From: Apium graveolens
Lineage: Eukaryota > Streptophyta > Magnoliopsida > Apiales > Apiaceae
Assembly: GCF_009905375.1 (NCBI RefSeq)
Contig: NC_133649.1
Coordinates: forward strand, 221,367,380 to 221,431,379
Reading direction: 5' to 3'
DNA length: 64,000 nt
Shown here: positions 31,676 through 43,819 of the stretch, piece after piece
How the letters are laid out: each line of letters starts with the position of its first letter
How positions within the stretch are numbered: position 1 is the stretch's first letter
Made by a program: the position numbers and the translations under genes
Notes under the pieces: generated by a model
The model's input: only the letters and a program-made list of their open reading frames with translations
The model's database searches: none
Told to the model about the DNA's origin: nothing

Positions 31676-32061
31676 GGGTTAAGTTTCATGGAGACCACTT
31701 TTTTTGAATACCTTAGACACCACTTATGTTCTGCAAGTTAAATATTGTAAAAAAACATTGCAAAACATATTATTTTGCTAATCATGCTCTACAAAATTCC
31801 TTATTTTATTCAAAATCTTAAATATCATATATGTACTGCATGTAAAATATTACAAAAATATTTTATTCTGCAAAACATGTTAAGTTTGCAGAACATTTGT
31901 TCAGTTTGCAGAACATACACATTCTAATTATTAAACTTAAATGATCTTCAATAATTTTAATGAATTAGTGATACTCGTAAAATATACATCACAAAATAAT
32001 ATATTTTATAGTGTTTCTCCAACGTCTCCGATGAAAACGTGGTGTTCATAGAACTTTTCTC
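31676..32061. mobile_element. Mutator-like MITE with 10-bp target duplication
   Basis: 386 bp. Ends GGGTTAAGTTTCATGGAGAC and, inverted, GAGAAAAGTTCTATGAACAC match at about 16 of 23 positions. Both sides are flanked by the same 10 bases TATATCGGTT (31666-31675 and 32062-32071). Nine- to eleven-base duplications are typical of Mutator-like elements. It codes for nothing. It contains repeated GCAGAACAT/GCAAAACAT phrases. Confidence 0.75.
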
Positions 32062-32071
32062 TATATCGGTT

Positions 32072-33110
32072 ACCTTTATTATTGAATCAATGACTATCTA
32101 AATAATTTCTAAATAATTTCTAAATAATTTTTATAATATAACAAAGTCAAGGTGATGCCTTGATGGTTGATTTGGTAGAGATTTGGAGATTATTTTATAA
32201 TGGTACCAAGAATCTAAGTTGCTAGGTGTGAAACAAAAAAAATCTTACGAGAGTGAGTTTATGAGGAAAAAAGTAGATAGTTCATGAGTGCAGAAAATTT
32301 TTATGATTATTTGTAGGTTTGAGAAAAATATATTATGAAAGTTTGTGTGTAAAAAAATGTGCAATTTCAATACCTTAGCTATATAGGATTATAAGTTAAA
32401 ATTTCAGTATGATTGTATAATTTAGTAATCTAATAAAATCTTAGTAAAGTTCATTTAAAAATTTAGTATTCTTCGCTTATTCCTTATTTATAAGGAATCA
32501 AAAGGAATTCCTTCTCTTGCATATATATATATAAAATATTAATTTCTTTTTTATACTAAATTAAAGTTTGAATATAATAATATGAAATTATAATAGAAAT
32601 ATAAGAAATGTTATTAAAGTAGACATACAATAAAATATTTTATTTTAAAATTTTATTTTTAAAATTTATTATTTTAAAATTATTTTTAAGGAATACACTC
32701 TGCTTAAAGTTGCTCTTCGTGTTATGGGAAATCACAATGTTCTTAATTCTTAGGAACCCATATTAGAAGTTGTTGGATCTGTTTTTGGCCAATTTTTATA
32801 AATATTGCTACGTCTGGAATTAAATATTAGGGTATTGTCAACATACCTTAATACAACTATGATTAATATGCGTTTAATGTCATAATACTATAATGAGCTA
32901 TTTTATAACATGCATATGTTATATCAGGACATTGTATACTATATATGGCATTGTGGAAGTTGGAATGATGATATAGTTAGACAATGCATGAAATCTTATA
33001 ATTATAGTTATTTTTCATAAATGAATCTAAAGTTAAAAATCTTTTCCAAATACATTGTCATACTGTTATAAACAATAACAATGAAGATGCAGTTATAGCC
33101 AAAAATTATT
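32072..33110. other. AT-rich DNA without supported features
   Basis: A/T-rich with no ORF of note, no LTR edge and no RNA gene seen on either strand. Confidence 0.5.
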
Positions 33111-33196
33111 AAAGGCGTAGATCTTGCTCATGCAAGCTGAAATGCCAACATATAAAGGCGTAGATCTTGCTCATGCAAGCTGAAATGCCAACATAA
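33111..33196. repeat. 43-bp tandem duplication
   Basis: Two adjacent and essentially identical units beginning AAAGGCGTAGATCTTGCTCA and ending ATGCCAACATA, at 33111-33153 and 33154-33196. Confidence 0.92.
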
Positions 33197-33351
33197 CTTA
33201 ATATTGGAAGAAAGTTGTACATAAAATATAATTTATATTTTAAGATACAAGCCCTTAAAGTAAGCTCAAAGTGAGTTAGAAACAGCAACTAAGATAAACT
33301 TTAAAGGAGGCAACCGTCTTTGATCACACCTCATACACACAAAATTATATA

Positions 33352-33605
33352 CTCCCTCCGTACTTAATTACTTTTTCCATTTGTATCAGACACGTTTTGT
33401 CAAAACACGTTTTTTATTATTAATATTTTTAATTTCGTATTATTATTAAATATAAAAACTTCACTATATTAAAGTACTCGTGAATACAACAAGATCACTC
33501 ATCACTATGATTGATGTTATAGATTAACCGTAAATTAATAGTCAATCTCTTAACGTGAACAGTGACAAAAGTCAAAATGGGAAACCTATTGTGGTACAGA
33601 GGAAG
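33352..33605. mobile_element. Stowaway-like MITE 1
   Basis: 254 bp. CTCCCTCCGTAC at the left and GTACAGAGGAAG at the right form a terminal inverted repeat (10 of 12), flanked by TA on both sides. This is the usual form of plant Tc1/mariner-derived MITEs. Noncoding. Confidence 0.75.
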
Positions 33606-33661
33606 TATTATATTTCAAAATTGATTGCATATTGCATGCATGCACTGATATCAAGCTAGTA

Positions 33662-33909
33662 CTTCCTTCGTCTCTTTCAATTGTTTACATTTTTTAGAAA
33701 GTGTCGACACGTATTTTAAGGTGCATATAAAGTATAGTTTTGTAATTTTTTTTACAATTTTATTTTTTGAATAAAAAATAAAATATTTAACTTTTATTCA
33801 TAAAAAGAAAATTGTAAAAATAAGTTACATAACTATACTTTTTATGCACCTTAAAATGTGTGTCGAACACTTTTTCATAAATATAAACAATTGGAAGGGA
33901 GTGAGAAAG
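33662..33909. mobile_element. Stowaway-like MITE 2
   Basis: 248 bp with inverted repeats over almost its whole length: CTTCCTTCGTCTCTTTCAAT against the inverted right end CTTTCTCACTCCCTTCCAAT, then TTGTTTACATTTTT and AAGGTGCATA on both arms. TA on both sides. It lies directly upstream of a Copia RT fragment and is 56 bases from MITE 1. Confidence 0.75.
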
Positions 33910-34754
33910 TAGTATTTATGACCTATTTGCTCGAAGAAGGTGACCCAAAAACCTATAAGGAGTCGGTTACCTCACCTGATGGACCTATGTGGAAAGAGGC
34001 CATCAAGAATGAAGTTGATTCAATTATGCAGAATCATACTTGGGAACTAGTGGACTTGTCAACTGGTTGCAAACCAATAGGTAACAAGTGGGTTTTCAAG
34101 AAGAAGTTGAAAACGGATGGCACTATTGATAAGTATAAGGACAGACTTGTGATTAAAGGATACAAGCAACAAAAAAGCCTTGATTATTTTGATACATATT
34201 CTCCTGTAACGAGAATAACGTCCATAAGGATGATGTTTGTTATTGATGCAATGCGTAATCTAACTGTACATCAAATGGATGTGAAAACAGCCTTCCTAAA
34301 TGGGGACATAGATGAGGAAATCTATATGGAACAACCCGAAGGGTTTGTTGTCCCAGGACAAGAAAGGAAAGTTTGTAGATTGGTGAAATCATTGTATGGT
34401 TTGAAGCAAGCGCCTATGAAATGGGATGAAAAATTTGACGAGGTCGTGCTGGCTAATTGCTTCAAAATCAATGAATGTGATAGCTGTGCCTATTGCAAGG
34501 ATAACGAGAGTGGCTATGTCATGATGACGCTATATGTAGATGATCTACTTATTGTCGGAAGCAATGATAAAGTGATCAAATCTACCAAGGACATGTTGAA
34601 ATCAAGATTCGACATGAAAGACATGGGACTAGCAAATGTAATTCTGGGAATTCAAATTTCTAGAACATCAGAGGGTCTCGCATTAAGTCAACCACATTAT
34701 GTTGACAAGATCCTTGAGAATTTTCTTAAGGATGACTTTGAGAAAGCTAGGACA

Positions 34755-35380
34755 CACTACAACATATTTGCAATCATACAACTGTTTTTTGCCGTTGTGT
34801 GACAAGTATATTTTCCGTTGTCTATCCAACACTCGTGTGATTGAACATCAGACAATGGTTGTTTTTACGCTTGTAAAAAGAGAGATTAAACAACATGTTA
34901 GAATACTTGTGTTAACATGGCAGACACAACAGTTATTCTAAACAAACCATTGTTGGAACTTTTTTAAACAACCATTTTTTTTTCAACTATTGTCTATCTA
35001 ACTTAACAACAATGGTTTTGTTAGAAAAACCATTATTGTTAACTTATTCGATATTTTCATAAACAACAGTTTATAAACTTTTCTTAACTAGTTAAAACCA
35101 TTGTCATTAATGTTTTTTGTTTAAAAGACAATGGTATAAAAAATTTAAATCATTGCAAAGAATATCAAAAGACAACAGTTTTTTTAAAAAAAAATATGTG
35201 TAGTGAAACATACAACGGTTTTCATCATTTTTTAAGTAGATTTTACACAACTGTTTACAAAATTAATCTCATTGTTTAAAATAAATCAATTTTAAAATAA
35301 AATGATATTCTAATAATTCAATTGTTATTTGACAATTGAAATTAAATTTATAATACAAAGGTTCTCTACAAGAATTATTA
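34755..35380. mobile_element. CACTA-like non-autonomous insert in the RT (right edge uncertain)
   Basis: Starts CACTACAACATATTT. A matching inverted end, AAATATGTGTAGTG, lies at 35192-35205, but the RT frame resumes only at about 35381. The interior has many copies of ACAACAGTT/ACCATTGT/CAATGGTT on both strands, like the subterminal repeats of CACTA elements. No 3-bp target duplication could be confirmed. Confidence 0.55.
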
Positions 35381-35440
35381 GACTTTGCACCTATGGATAT
35401 GACTTTGCACCTGTGGATATGACTTTGCACCTATCCAAGA
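35381..35440 (+). repeat. three 20-bp tandem units at the point where RT resumes
   Basis: GACTTTGCACCTATGGATAT repeated three times (the last diverges after CACCTAT). Twenty is not a multiple of three, so the repeat also shifts frame. It may mark imprecise repair beside the insert. Confidence 0.9.
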
Positions 35441-36138
35441 ACAAAGGTGTAGCTGTTTCCCAATTGGAATACTCGAGGATAATTGGTAGTCTGATGTACC
35501 TCATGAGCTGTACAAGACCAGACATTGCATACTCAATTAGCAAATTGAGTAGGTTTACGAGTAATCCGGGAGCTGATCACTAGAAAGCGATCGTAAGGGT
35601 ACTAAGGTACTTGAGGGGAACTCGAGACTATGGACTGCACTATGGCAGATACCCAGCAGTATTAGAAGGATATACTGACGCAAATTGGATATCTAGCAAG
35701 AAAGCACTTAAGTATATGAGCGGCTATGTGTTTAAATTAGCTGGAGCGGCAATATCGTGGAAATCCTCAAAACAAATGGTGATAACTCATTCCACGATGG
35801 AAGCTGAGTTTGTGGCACTAGATAAATGCGCCGAAGAGGCTGAATATCTACGTCAGTTTCTGGAGGATATTCCGAGATGGCCAAAGCCTGTAACTGTAAT
35901 AGGGATTCACTGTGATAGTCAATCCGCTATTGGCAGAGCACAGAGCACGATGTATAATGGAAAGTCTCGTCATATACGACGACGACACAGTTCCATTAGA
36001 CAATTGATCTCAACCGGAATTATCACTATTGACTATATACCGTCAAAAGATAATATCGCGGATCCACTAACCAAAGGGTTATCAAAAGAAGTGGTTGAAA
36101 AATCATCGAGAGGGATGGGCCTTAAGCCTATTGCTTAA

Positions 36139-36759
36139 CGGCATCATGGTGGACACCCAACCATTGCTGACTGGAGATCCCAAGAACTTGGTTCAATGGG
36201 ACAACTAAATCATGATGACCAAATCACTGTGGGGGTAACCCCTGGCCTGTTCCTATGATGAGGAAACAGTGAGACCCGTAAGGTACGAAGTTAAGCTTTG
36301 AGCTTTTAATGATCTTTGATGAATACATGAAGTTCAGGAGTGAACGCATGGAATTCAGTTGAGTAAACGCGGGTTACTCTATAAGATAAAGATCACCTAT
36401 GTGGGAGAGAAGTGGGGTCGCTTCAAAGGAGAATTGTGAGGCACAATCTTTTAAAAACTCCTGCAGAACCAGGACGATGTTCCATGGCCAAAATGGACAT
36501 AATCATGAGAACTGAATGAGTCAGGAAAGATATAGTGATGAGTATGTCATCGTTTACACAAACGGTCGAACAGTTCAAGGACATCGCGTCATACTGTCTA
36601 CCAGTAAAGTCGATATACTTATTCGAGCGAACGTTCAAGGAGCATTATCTACCTATCGTATGTTATATCTGACCGCCGGAACTATCACCAAGTCAAGCTC
36701 CGCGTCTCTCTGTCTATGTGGTGCGTGCTACTGGACCATCAATCTCATTTGTGAGGGAT
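36139..36759 (+). other. 3' noncoding DNA of the upstream Copia
   Basis: About 620 bases after RNase H, ending in the purine-rich GTGAGGGAT immediately before TGTTGGACAAAC at 36760, which is taken as the LTR start. No gene is supported. Confidence 0.5.
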
Positions 36760-37435
36760 TGTTGGACAAACTTAGTATTTTAGACTAAGTTGTGAATCAT
36801 TTTGAGACTCTATATGAGTGAGACACATTATGTGTTAGTGGTGTGTATTTATTGGAACGTATTCTCCTCTTCGAGGGGATTCCAACGCATATTTACATGC
36901 TCAAAATGAGTAAAAGGTGAATGAGAACTGATGTTCCAAAGTTTTACCTTTTAATATGAAAAGTGATTTTGTACCACATCGAGAGTAGCACAAACTTATT
37001 TCTTAGTTTTTCTTATTACCACATCGAAAAGAAAAACAAGTCCTTTCAAGCCTCTCTTTATAAATAGAGTCTTAGGGCATCAGTTTTATTAAGTCAAGGG
37101 AATAAGAGTCATCTCTTTCATTCTCGGTCTTCTTTTGTCTTAAATTTTTTCCAATATTCCGGTGATAGTTCTCGGGCTTAGTTCAAGTTCGCTGAGAGTA
37201 TATTCGATCTATCGATTATACTGGTATCTCATTTTATCCTGGGAGGCTATCGACTCGAACATACGGTGAGAGGCGAAATAGCTTTAAGGAGACAGTTTCA
37301 ACTGGACTCGAGGATCTCCATTTAGTTATATCCTTTCTTTCTCTGTTTGATTTCGTTTACTCACGCACACACTTATTTGATTTATATGTATTAATCGCAG
37401 ATTGTATTCATATAATTTATATTAATGGAGTTGTC
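36760..37435 (+). repeat. LTR between two Copia fragments, followed by a primer site
   Basis: Starts TGTTGGAC after a purine tract and ends near GTTGTCA, just before TGGTATCAGAGC (37436-37447). It has a TATA box (TTTATAAATA, about 37059). By its left side it is a 3' LTR; by its right side a 5' LTR. I found no second copy in the window, so the edges rest on these signals only. Confidence 0.6.
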
Positions 37436-37447
37436 ATGGTATCAGAG
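37436..37447 (+). other. primer binding site (tRNA-Met)
   Basis: TGGTATCAGAGC next to the LTR end. The sequence then leads into a decayed Copia gag at 37621. Confidence 0.85.
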
Positions 37448-37620
37448 CTAAGATCTCTGTAATTTTGTTACTTCTTCCGCATAATCGTAATATCTCTCTC
37501 AAATCTCCGTCAAGTCTCTCCTGCATCTCTATTTGAAATCTCTCATAAAATTAGATCCCAATTCTAGTGAATCTATTCTCATTCTAAATATGTACGTACA
37601 AACCTACATCTACTAATCAA

Positions 37621-40440
37621 TGGCGTCATCTCATTCATATCTAAGTTCTGCAACTTGTGCTGGAATATCGACAAATTTGACCGTAATTGATACAAATCAT
37701 TCGTTATTTCTTCGTCCATCAAATCATCCAGGTTTAATTCTGATTACTGTCACTCCCACTTAACAAAATTATAATGAGTGGTCTCGATCGATGAAAATTG
37801 CCTTATCATCTAAATTGAAGCTATCTAGCTAGCGCTAATCTGATTTTACACTGGACACGATGTAATGATATTATAATTTATTGGATTCTAAATACTGTTT
37901 CTCATGAAATTTGTTAGAGCGTAATGTATATGAATGTTGCCAAAGATATATGGGATGATTTTGTTATAAGATTTGCTCAAGATTTGCTTAAACGAATGTT
38001 CCTAAATTGTTCAATTTGAGAAAGAAAATTGCAGCATTACAGCAAGGAAATTTATCCATTTCTGCATATTTTACAAAGTTTAGAGCTCTTAATGATGAAT
38101 TAGATGCTTTTTCTGCTGTCCCATATTGTGATTGTGGAAAATGCACATGTGAGGTTAATAGAAAACTGGATAAATTTAGCAAGAGTAACAAATTGTCTTA
38201 GTTTCTTATGGGAGTAGAAGAGCAGTATACAGCTATAAGAGTCACTTGTTATTAATGAATCATGTACTTACCTTAAGTGTTGCATAGAGCATACTGATGC
38301 AAGAGGAAAATTAGAGAGAATTTGGCAACATTGTTATTAATACTGATTCAGTGACTTAAGCTGTTAAGTATCATAACAATCATAGTGGACAATCATCAAC
38401 ATTTGGAGTTGGTCATATGGGTGCTAAAAAAAATATTAGTAAGAGGCCTGTTACAGATGCATTAATGGTGTGTGAAGTCTGTTATTTGACAGGACACCGT
38501 AAGGACAAATGTTTTTTGTGTCCATGCATATCCTTCTTGGCATAGGTTGTTTGGTAAACCCAAGCCTAGACCTAAATCTCAGATAAAGTTTGTTCATGAT
38601 TATAATGCTATTTCTGCAAATTCTGACTTCATTCATGTCTCCAAGTCAACCACTGAGTCTGCAGGTTTTACTCTTCTCAATGCCAGCAACTAATGACTAT
38701 GATCCAAAGTAATTTTAAAGAACTCTCTGTAAATGCAAATTCTACTACTTCAATTGGAACAAATGTTCAATGGACTGACTTAACTAATTCTGCAACTCAC
38801 ATGGCTGGTAATGTTCTGCATTTTCTCTGTCATGCTAAACATAAGCGGTCATTAAGTGTTGACATGTGGATCTTAGATTCAGGGGCTACTGTCCATATTA
38901 CTCCTCACTTTCATTTACTTACTAATGTGCGTCAAGTCAACTCTATTATCCATCTTTCTAATGGTCATCACACATATGTTACAAATATTAGCACAGTTAC
39001 ATTACACAATAATACTATTATCTTAACAGGTGTACTTTATGTGCCTATTTTCAATTCCAATCTCATGTCCATTCCTAAACTTACATCTACTATTCCTTGT
39101 CATGTTTCTTGTACTAAAGATGCCTAATATATACAGGACCATATCTTGAAGAAGATCACAGAGATTTGTGAACTTCAACTTCAACAAGGTCTGTATCTTC
39201 TTCATCATCATGTTACTTGTTCTGAGAATATCTCTCCTTATGTTGCTCAAAAATAGTGTAGTAATGTTAATTCTGTTTAAAATACTAGTTTGTTGTGGCA
39301 TGCTCATTTAGGGCATCCCTCTGCTTCTTCAATGCAGTATTTGTCCAATTCCATGTATCAGAAATTTGTTGATTTTATTGCTTGTGACACTTTCTATATG
39401 GCTAAACATACGAGATTGAAATTTGTTGATAACACTTCTTTTAGGAATTATTTGATCTGATACATGTGGATGTTTGGGGGCCTTATAGGTATAAAAGACA
39501 TGGAAATTGTAGTTATTTTTTAACAATAGTAGAGGATATATTAAGAGCAACTTGGGTATTTTTATTGGCAGATAAAAGTCAAGTGTCAAATCTGGTCACT
39601 ACTTTCCTTGCGTATATTCATAAACAGTTTTCTGCTTCTATCGTTGTATTTAGAGATAAATGCATTTTGCACCCTCAAAAAAAGTTGAAAAAACAATTTT
39701 GTACCAGAAGTTTCGGAAATACAACTTGCACCCCTCAACTTCAACTTACTAATTCAGTATGCACCCTTTTGCAGATTATAATTAAAATAATAAGGGGTAA
39801 AAAGGGAATTTTATTTTAAAATGTAAATAAATTTTAGTTGGAATTTCAAAAATAAGTTAAAATATTTATAAAAATGATTTCTTGTATATTAAATATTAAT
39901 ATTGATCGGAATATTTTCATTAAATGCACTTTAAAATCATAACGACGTCAAAGACTTTAAAATGAAATAATTACATTAAATTAAATATATATAAAATATA
40001 TAAAAAAAATTATTTTGAATTTAATTTTGGTAGAATTATATAATTTTTGGCATTAATAATATTACTAAAATTCAAAACTCAACTATATAATATTATTCAA
40101 AAAATTTAAAGATATTATTTTATAACTATAATAATAAATTCAATTTTTAATATAATCTGAAAAATGAAAAAAATAGTTTAGTTAATATTTTACTAAAATT
40201 TCCATTCTACCCCTTACTTTTTTAATAATAACCGTTGAAGGGGTGCTTTCTGAATTGGCAGGTTGAAGTTGAGGGGTGTAAACTGAGTTTACAATATTAA
40301 TGATACACATTTGTTTTTGAAACAAAATAAATGGGTGTAAAGTGCAATTTTCTCTTATATTTATAACAGATAAACGGTTACTTTAGTAGAGCAGATGACA
40401 AATTCCTGTCCTTTCACTGCATTTATAACTCCTATGTATT
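37621..40440 (+). pseudogene. second Copia: gag, protease and start of integrase, heavily decayed
   Basis: ATG at 37621 (MASSHSYLSSATCAG), then the Copia gag opening with FLRPSNHPGLILI and YNEWSRSMKIAL. Further gag at 38007-38201 (LRKKIAALQQGNLSISAYFT, DCGKCTCEVN) is followed by a zinc-knuckle remnant CEVCYLTGHRKDKC near 38475. Protease DMWILDSGATVHIT lies at about 38860-38900, GAG-pre-integrase LLWHAHLGHPSASS near 39295, and integrase HVDVWGPYRYK near 39460-39490. The integrase is cut at 39652 by a MITE; what follows at 40364 is no longer clearly readable. Many stops and frameshifts are present. The gag style is Ale/Retrofit-like, unlike the other Copia families here. Confidence 0.8.
39653..40354. 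mobile_element. Mutator-like MITE with long terminal inverted repeats, inside Copia integrase
   Basis: 702 bp. The left end GAGATAAATGCATTTTGCAC and the inverted right end GAGAAAATTGCACTTTACAC begin inverted arms that stay similar for over 120 bases (CACCCCTCAACTTCAAC on both, then CAATTCAG). Flanks TTGTATTTA (39644-39652) and TTATATTTA (40355-40363) match at 8 of 9 bases, fitting a 9-bp Mutator-type duplication. Noncoding. Confidence 0.72.
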
Positions 40441-41856
40441 TTATTAAAGGTGAACTTTATTGTGGCTAAAAGTTTTATAAATATTATAGACTATAAACTT
40501 CCAATCAAAGACCAACAGATAAGGCTACACGAATTTATTTCCTTACAAATTTTACCACCAAGTATCAGCACTAAACTGGGATACTACTTCCAAAGTATCC
40601 CATTCGATCAGAATGTCAACACCAAAATAATGTTTCAGAATAAATCAAAGATTTATGTGGTGTATTTAGGATGTGGTAGAAAAACATAAAGAGCATAACA
40701 GACCAAGTCTAATCTCATTTTTGTCACAAATATAATAAACATTTTAAACTTTAGATTTTTTAGAATTCGGGAAACGCAGACCAAGTCTTTAGGTATTTTC
40801 TTTGAATTAGTTTTAAATTACAAGGAGATATATAATGTTTCTCAGTCTCTGTATAAAGCCACCTTCATGTTCATAGATTATGCATATTCAAAACAAATCT
40901 ATATTCTATTTCAATATAGCCTCCGGCTTTTTTATTATCTTTTATTATTAATATAAAAAACAAACCAGCGTTATCTTCTTAAGGGAGTTCACACATTTGA
41001 CCTGTGAAATATCATGATCCAAAAATCATGAGAAAGATCACCACATGTCATGACCGAGAAATCATTCTCAAAAGTCATAATCAAAAAATCAAAGCATGCC
41101 ATGATTGAGAAATGAGAAGTTGCACACAAAAATCATAACCAGGTAATCACACCAAAAATCACAACATGCCATGATTAAAGGTCATACACAGAAATCATAA
41201 TTAAAAAATTACAAATAAAATCACAGCACAATATTACATTTATCAAAAACAATGGGGACAACTACCAGCCATAAGTATGTACAAGAACATATTTGGAAGC
41301 ATAAAAAGAAGATGATAAAAAAGTTACAAGAACATGAGAAAACAAAGAATACACTATTTCAGAATCTAAAAAATTGTATTTTATCTTGATAATATTTTTA
41401 AAAATTAAAGTAAGGAGTTGAAAATATGTTTAATATTTTAAATTTTAAATATTAGGTTATTTAAATTATCGGTCAACACAGACCAAGTATTTTTAATAGA
41501 TTAACTTTGAATTAGTTTTTGACATTCGATTTTAAACTATAGCATATTACTAGGAGATAAATAAGATTTTCAGTCAGAAGTTGCCTCTAAATAAAGCTGC
41601 CTATATGTTCATGAATACTCCCTTTCTCCCTCCCATTTGTTTACACTTTCTTTTTTCAATTGTTTATATTTCAAAAAAATTCAAAAATAATAAAAATTTT
41701 ATAATCTTAAAATAATTACATCAACTACTTCTCTTTACTATAACAACTTTAAACATTTAATATAAACCAACAATCTCACTAATACCATATTTACCCCGCT
41801 ATAAAATCATCGTTTGAAGCCCCCGCATATAACTGTCAATATATTGACATCTCAAA
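40441..41856. other. AT-rich DNA with diverged repeats
   Basis: No gene. Stretch 40985-41230 repeats phrases built on AAATCATGA/ATCATAACC with loose spacing. Segments about 40770-40885 and 41480-41620 are diverged copies of each other (CAGACCAAGT, TTTGAATTAGTTTT, GGAGATA, AAAGC.GCC). A MITE-like end (CTCCCTCCCATTTGTTTACA) lies at 41627-41648. Confidence 0.5.
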
Positions 41857-43110
41857 TAGGGATGGCAATCGGGTCGGATCAGGTCGGGTTTCATGAAATC
41901 CATATCCAATCCATCATATTTCGGGTCGGATCGGGTTCGGGTTCGGATATTAAAATGTATATCCAAATCCAATCCATTGGATTTTTTCAAATCGGATTCG
42001 GGTTTCAACCGGATATCTTAAAAAAATAGTTAAAAAGAAAAAAAATTATAAACATGTCTAAAGTACTAATTAGGTATTTTTTTTTCAAAATTAGGATTAT
42101 TGGATGAGATTCTATTTTTTTAATTTAGAACAATACAAACTTAAACCATATTAATTTTCATTATTGACAATCATTTAATTTATCAATTATAATAAATTTA
42201 TATAAAATATGCTTATGCTTATACTTAAACTATGAGATAGAAGACCGTGGATCAAATTTTTTAAAATTAATTTTATTTAATAAAATTTTAAATATATTAA
42301 AAATTATAGCATACCAAATTAATAATTGATTAATTAAGACATCAACAATTTAATATAATGTTCATCTGGAAACAACTTGGTTTACATTCAATCAATAAGT
42401 GTAAAACCAATTTGAAACAAACAAAGTCAATGAGCTAGTGCCCGGATCAGAAGACAATTCAGTCAGAAGAATTATTTGGGCACTCAAAATCAAGATAAAT
42501 GGAGATGTCATGATTTCAAGGAATAAATACACTACAGTTGAAGACTATCTGTAGAAAGTACAGGTTGATAACGATGACAAATACAGAAGCAATCAAAATA
42601 TTTCATGCTTGTTCGACTAATGCCGACTACATAATCTGTCAGGGCTGAAACATCGAGTGCTTTCCTAACTGAAGATCTTAAGGTAGAAGCTTATGTACCT
42701 AAATCTCAGCATCCGGATGATTCAAGGAAAATGGAGCATGAGGACTAGCTTCTAAAAGCACTGTGTGAACAAACCCAATTATCTAGAGCATGGTATGACT
42801 GCCACTATCAACATCATATAATGTTAAAGAAAAATAAATAATTAATAAATATTAAATAGTATATATATATTATGATGTATAATATTAAAAAATCCTATGA
42901 ATTATAATATATATATAAAATATATATCATAATGGATGATACATAAAATTTAATATATATATATATATATATTAGGGTATTTTTCGGGTTTCGGATTCGA
43001 ATCGGGTTTGGATCGAATTTGGGTTTCGGATGGGGTTTCGGGTCGGTATTCCCTAAATCCAAATCCAAATCCAAAAAATTTCGGGTATAAAAATTAAATC
43101 CAAATTCAAA
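41857..43110. repeat. GGGTCGGAT-rich sequence, possibly the ends of one non-autonomous element
   Basis: The left part begins TAGGGATGGCAATCGGGTCG and the right part (42980-43110) has GGGTTTCGGATTCGAATCGG, both rich in GGGTTCGG and ATCCAAATCC. This is a common plant repeat style, related to 26266-26453. The interior holds an old Copia RT relic, so this is not a simple element. Confidence 0.4.
42655..42825 (+). pseudogene. Copia reverse transcriptase relic
   Basis: One frame reads SAFLTEDLKVEAYVPKSQHP and, after a stop, LLKALCEQTQLSRAWYDCHY. These correspond to the SAFLNGDL-EEVYV and [13 protein letters not shown] blocks of Copia RT. Too decayed to classify. Confidence 0.6.
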
Positions 43111-43439
43111 TCTAAATCCAAAAAATCACTCCAAAAGACTAAAAGACCACGGCAAAACAACTTTTTAACCAGTTTTTTCTATAAAATTCTCTCAAGATTA
43201 GAAAGTCCTCTTGTAACCCTTACAATGTATCGCAATATTACTACTAAAAAATCATTTTCAGTTTATTGACTTTAAAAAATGTTATATTGAAGTGAATAAG
43301 GAATGCACTACATGTTATATAGAAGTGAAGAAGGAATGCACTATACAGGTAACTTGGAGTGACATAAATATACACATGTTCACTAGTGTTACTGACTTTG
43401 AAGTCTGGATGCAAAATAATGTTCGACAAAGCAACGAAA

Positions 43440-43620
43440 AATATGGTACTCGGACCCTTCATTTCACCCTCGACTATCCGTATTGCGGTGCCGGACACTC
43501 GATAATTAGACTTGGATACTTATTTTTAGTCAAAAATATGTATATTATTCAAATTATTACGAGTCTGATATTTGGACACATGTTCACGTTGGACACTTCT
43601 AACCAAGTACCGGTAACATA
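43440..43620 (+). repeat. GGACACTCG-type dispersed sequence
   Basis: GGTACTCGGACCCTTCA, GGTGCCGGACACTCGATA, CTTGGATACTTATTTT, TTTGGACACATGTTCA: repeated phrases of a short sequence type I associate with dispersed plant DNA. No coding function is supported. Confidence 0.3.
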
Positions 43621-43819
43621 GTGAAGAAAACTGTAAGAGCTTTATAAAATGGACTTCTAATTTTGAATTAAGGAAATACGCAATTTTCTATTCTCTTAAA
43701 ATCCATGATTTGCTTCCTTGTTGGTAGATCAGTAAAATCTCAATTTAGAAAAAAAAAATAACTCCTGCTAATTTAATAGAAAAATTAGTAATAGATGCTT
43801 ATATGTGTTAAAACTGATA

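Larger units (their letters stand above)
33912..36138 (+). pseudogene. Copia RT and RNase H fragment, interrupted
   Basis: RT starts without gag or integrase just after MITE 2 (FMTYLLEEGDPKTYKESV). It contains DVKTAFLNGDIDEE and YVDDLLIVGSND (catalytic pair near 34535). At 34754, after EKART, it breaks into a DNA-transposon insert and resumes at about 35381 with MTLHLSKNKGVAVSQLEYS. RNase H follows with YTDANW (about 35672), [18 protein letters not shown] and [12 protein letters not shown], ending at 36138. One further stop at 35581-35583 stands where Trp (TGG) is usual. LTR 36760-37435 lies downstream and may be its 3' LTR. It is a different Copia family from the one at 528-15320. Confidence 0.85.

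Noticed and set aside
40450..40689. A 79-codon ORF as a gene
   Set aside because: No conserved sequence, AT-rich context, no promoter or homologous element part recognised.
42838..42976. AT repeats as a CRISPR-like or origin-like array
   Set aside because: Simple (AT)n runs without spacers; plant nuclear context.
43292..43621. A 109-codon ORF as a gene
   Set aside because: Most of it is the GGACACTCG-type dispersed sequence; composition and context give no support for coding.
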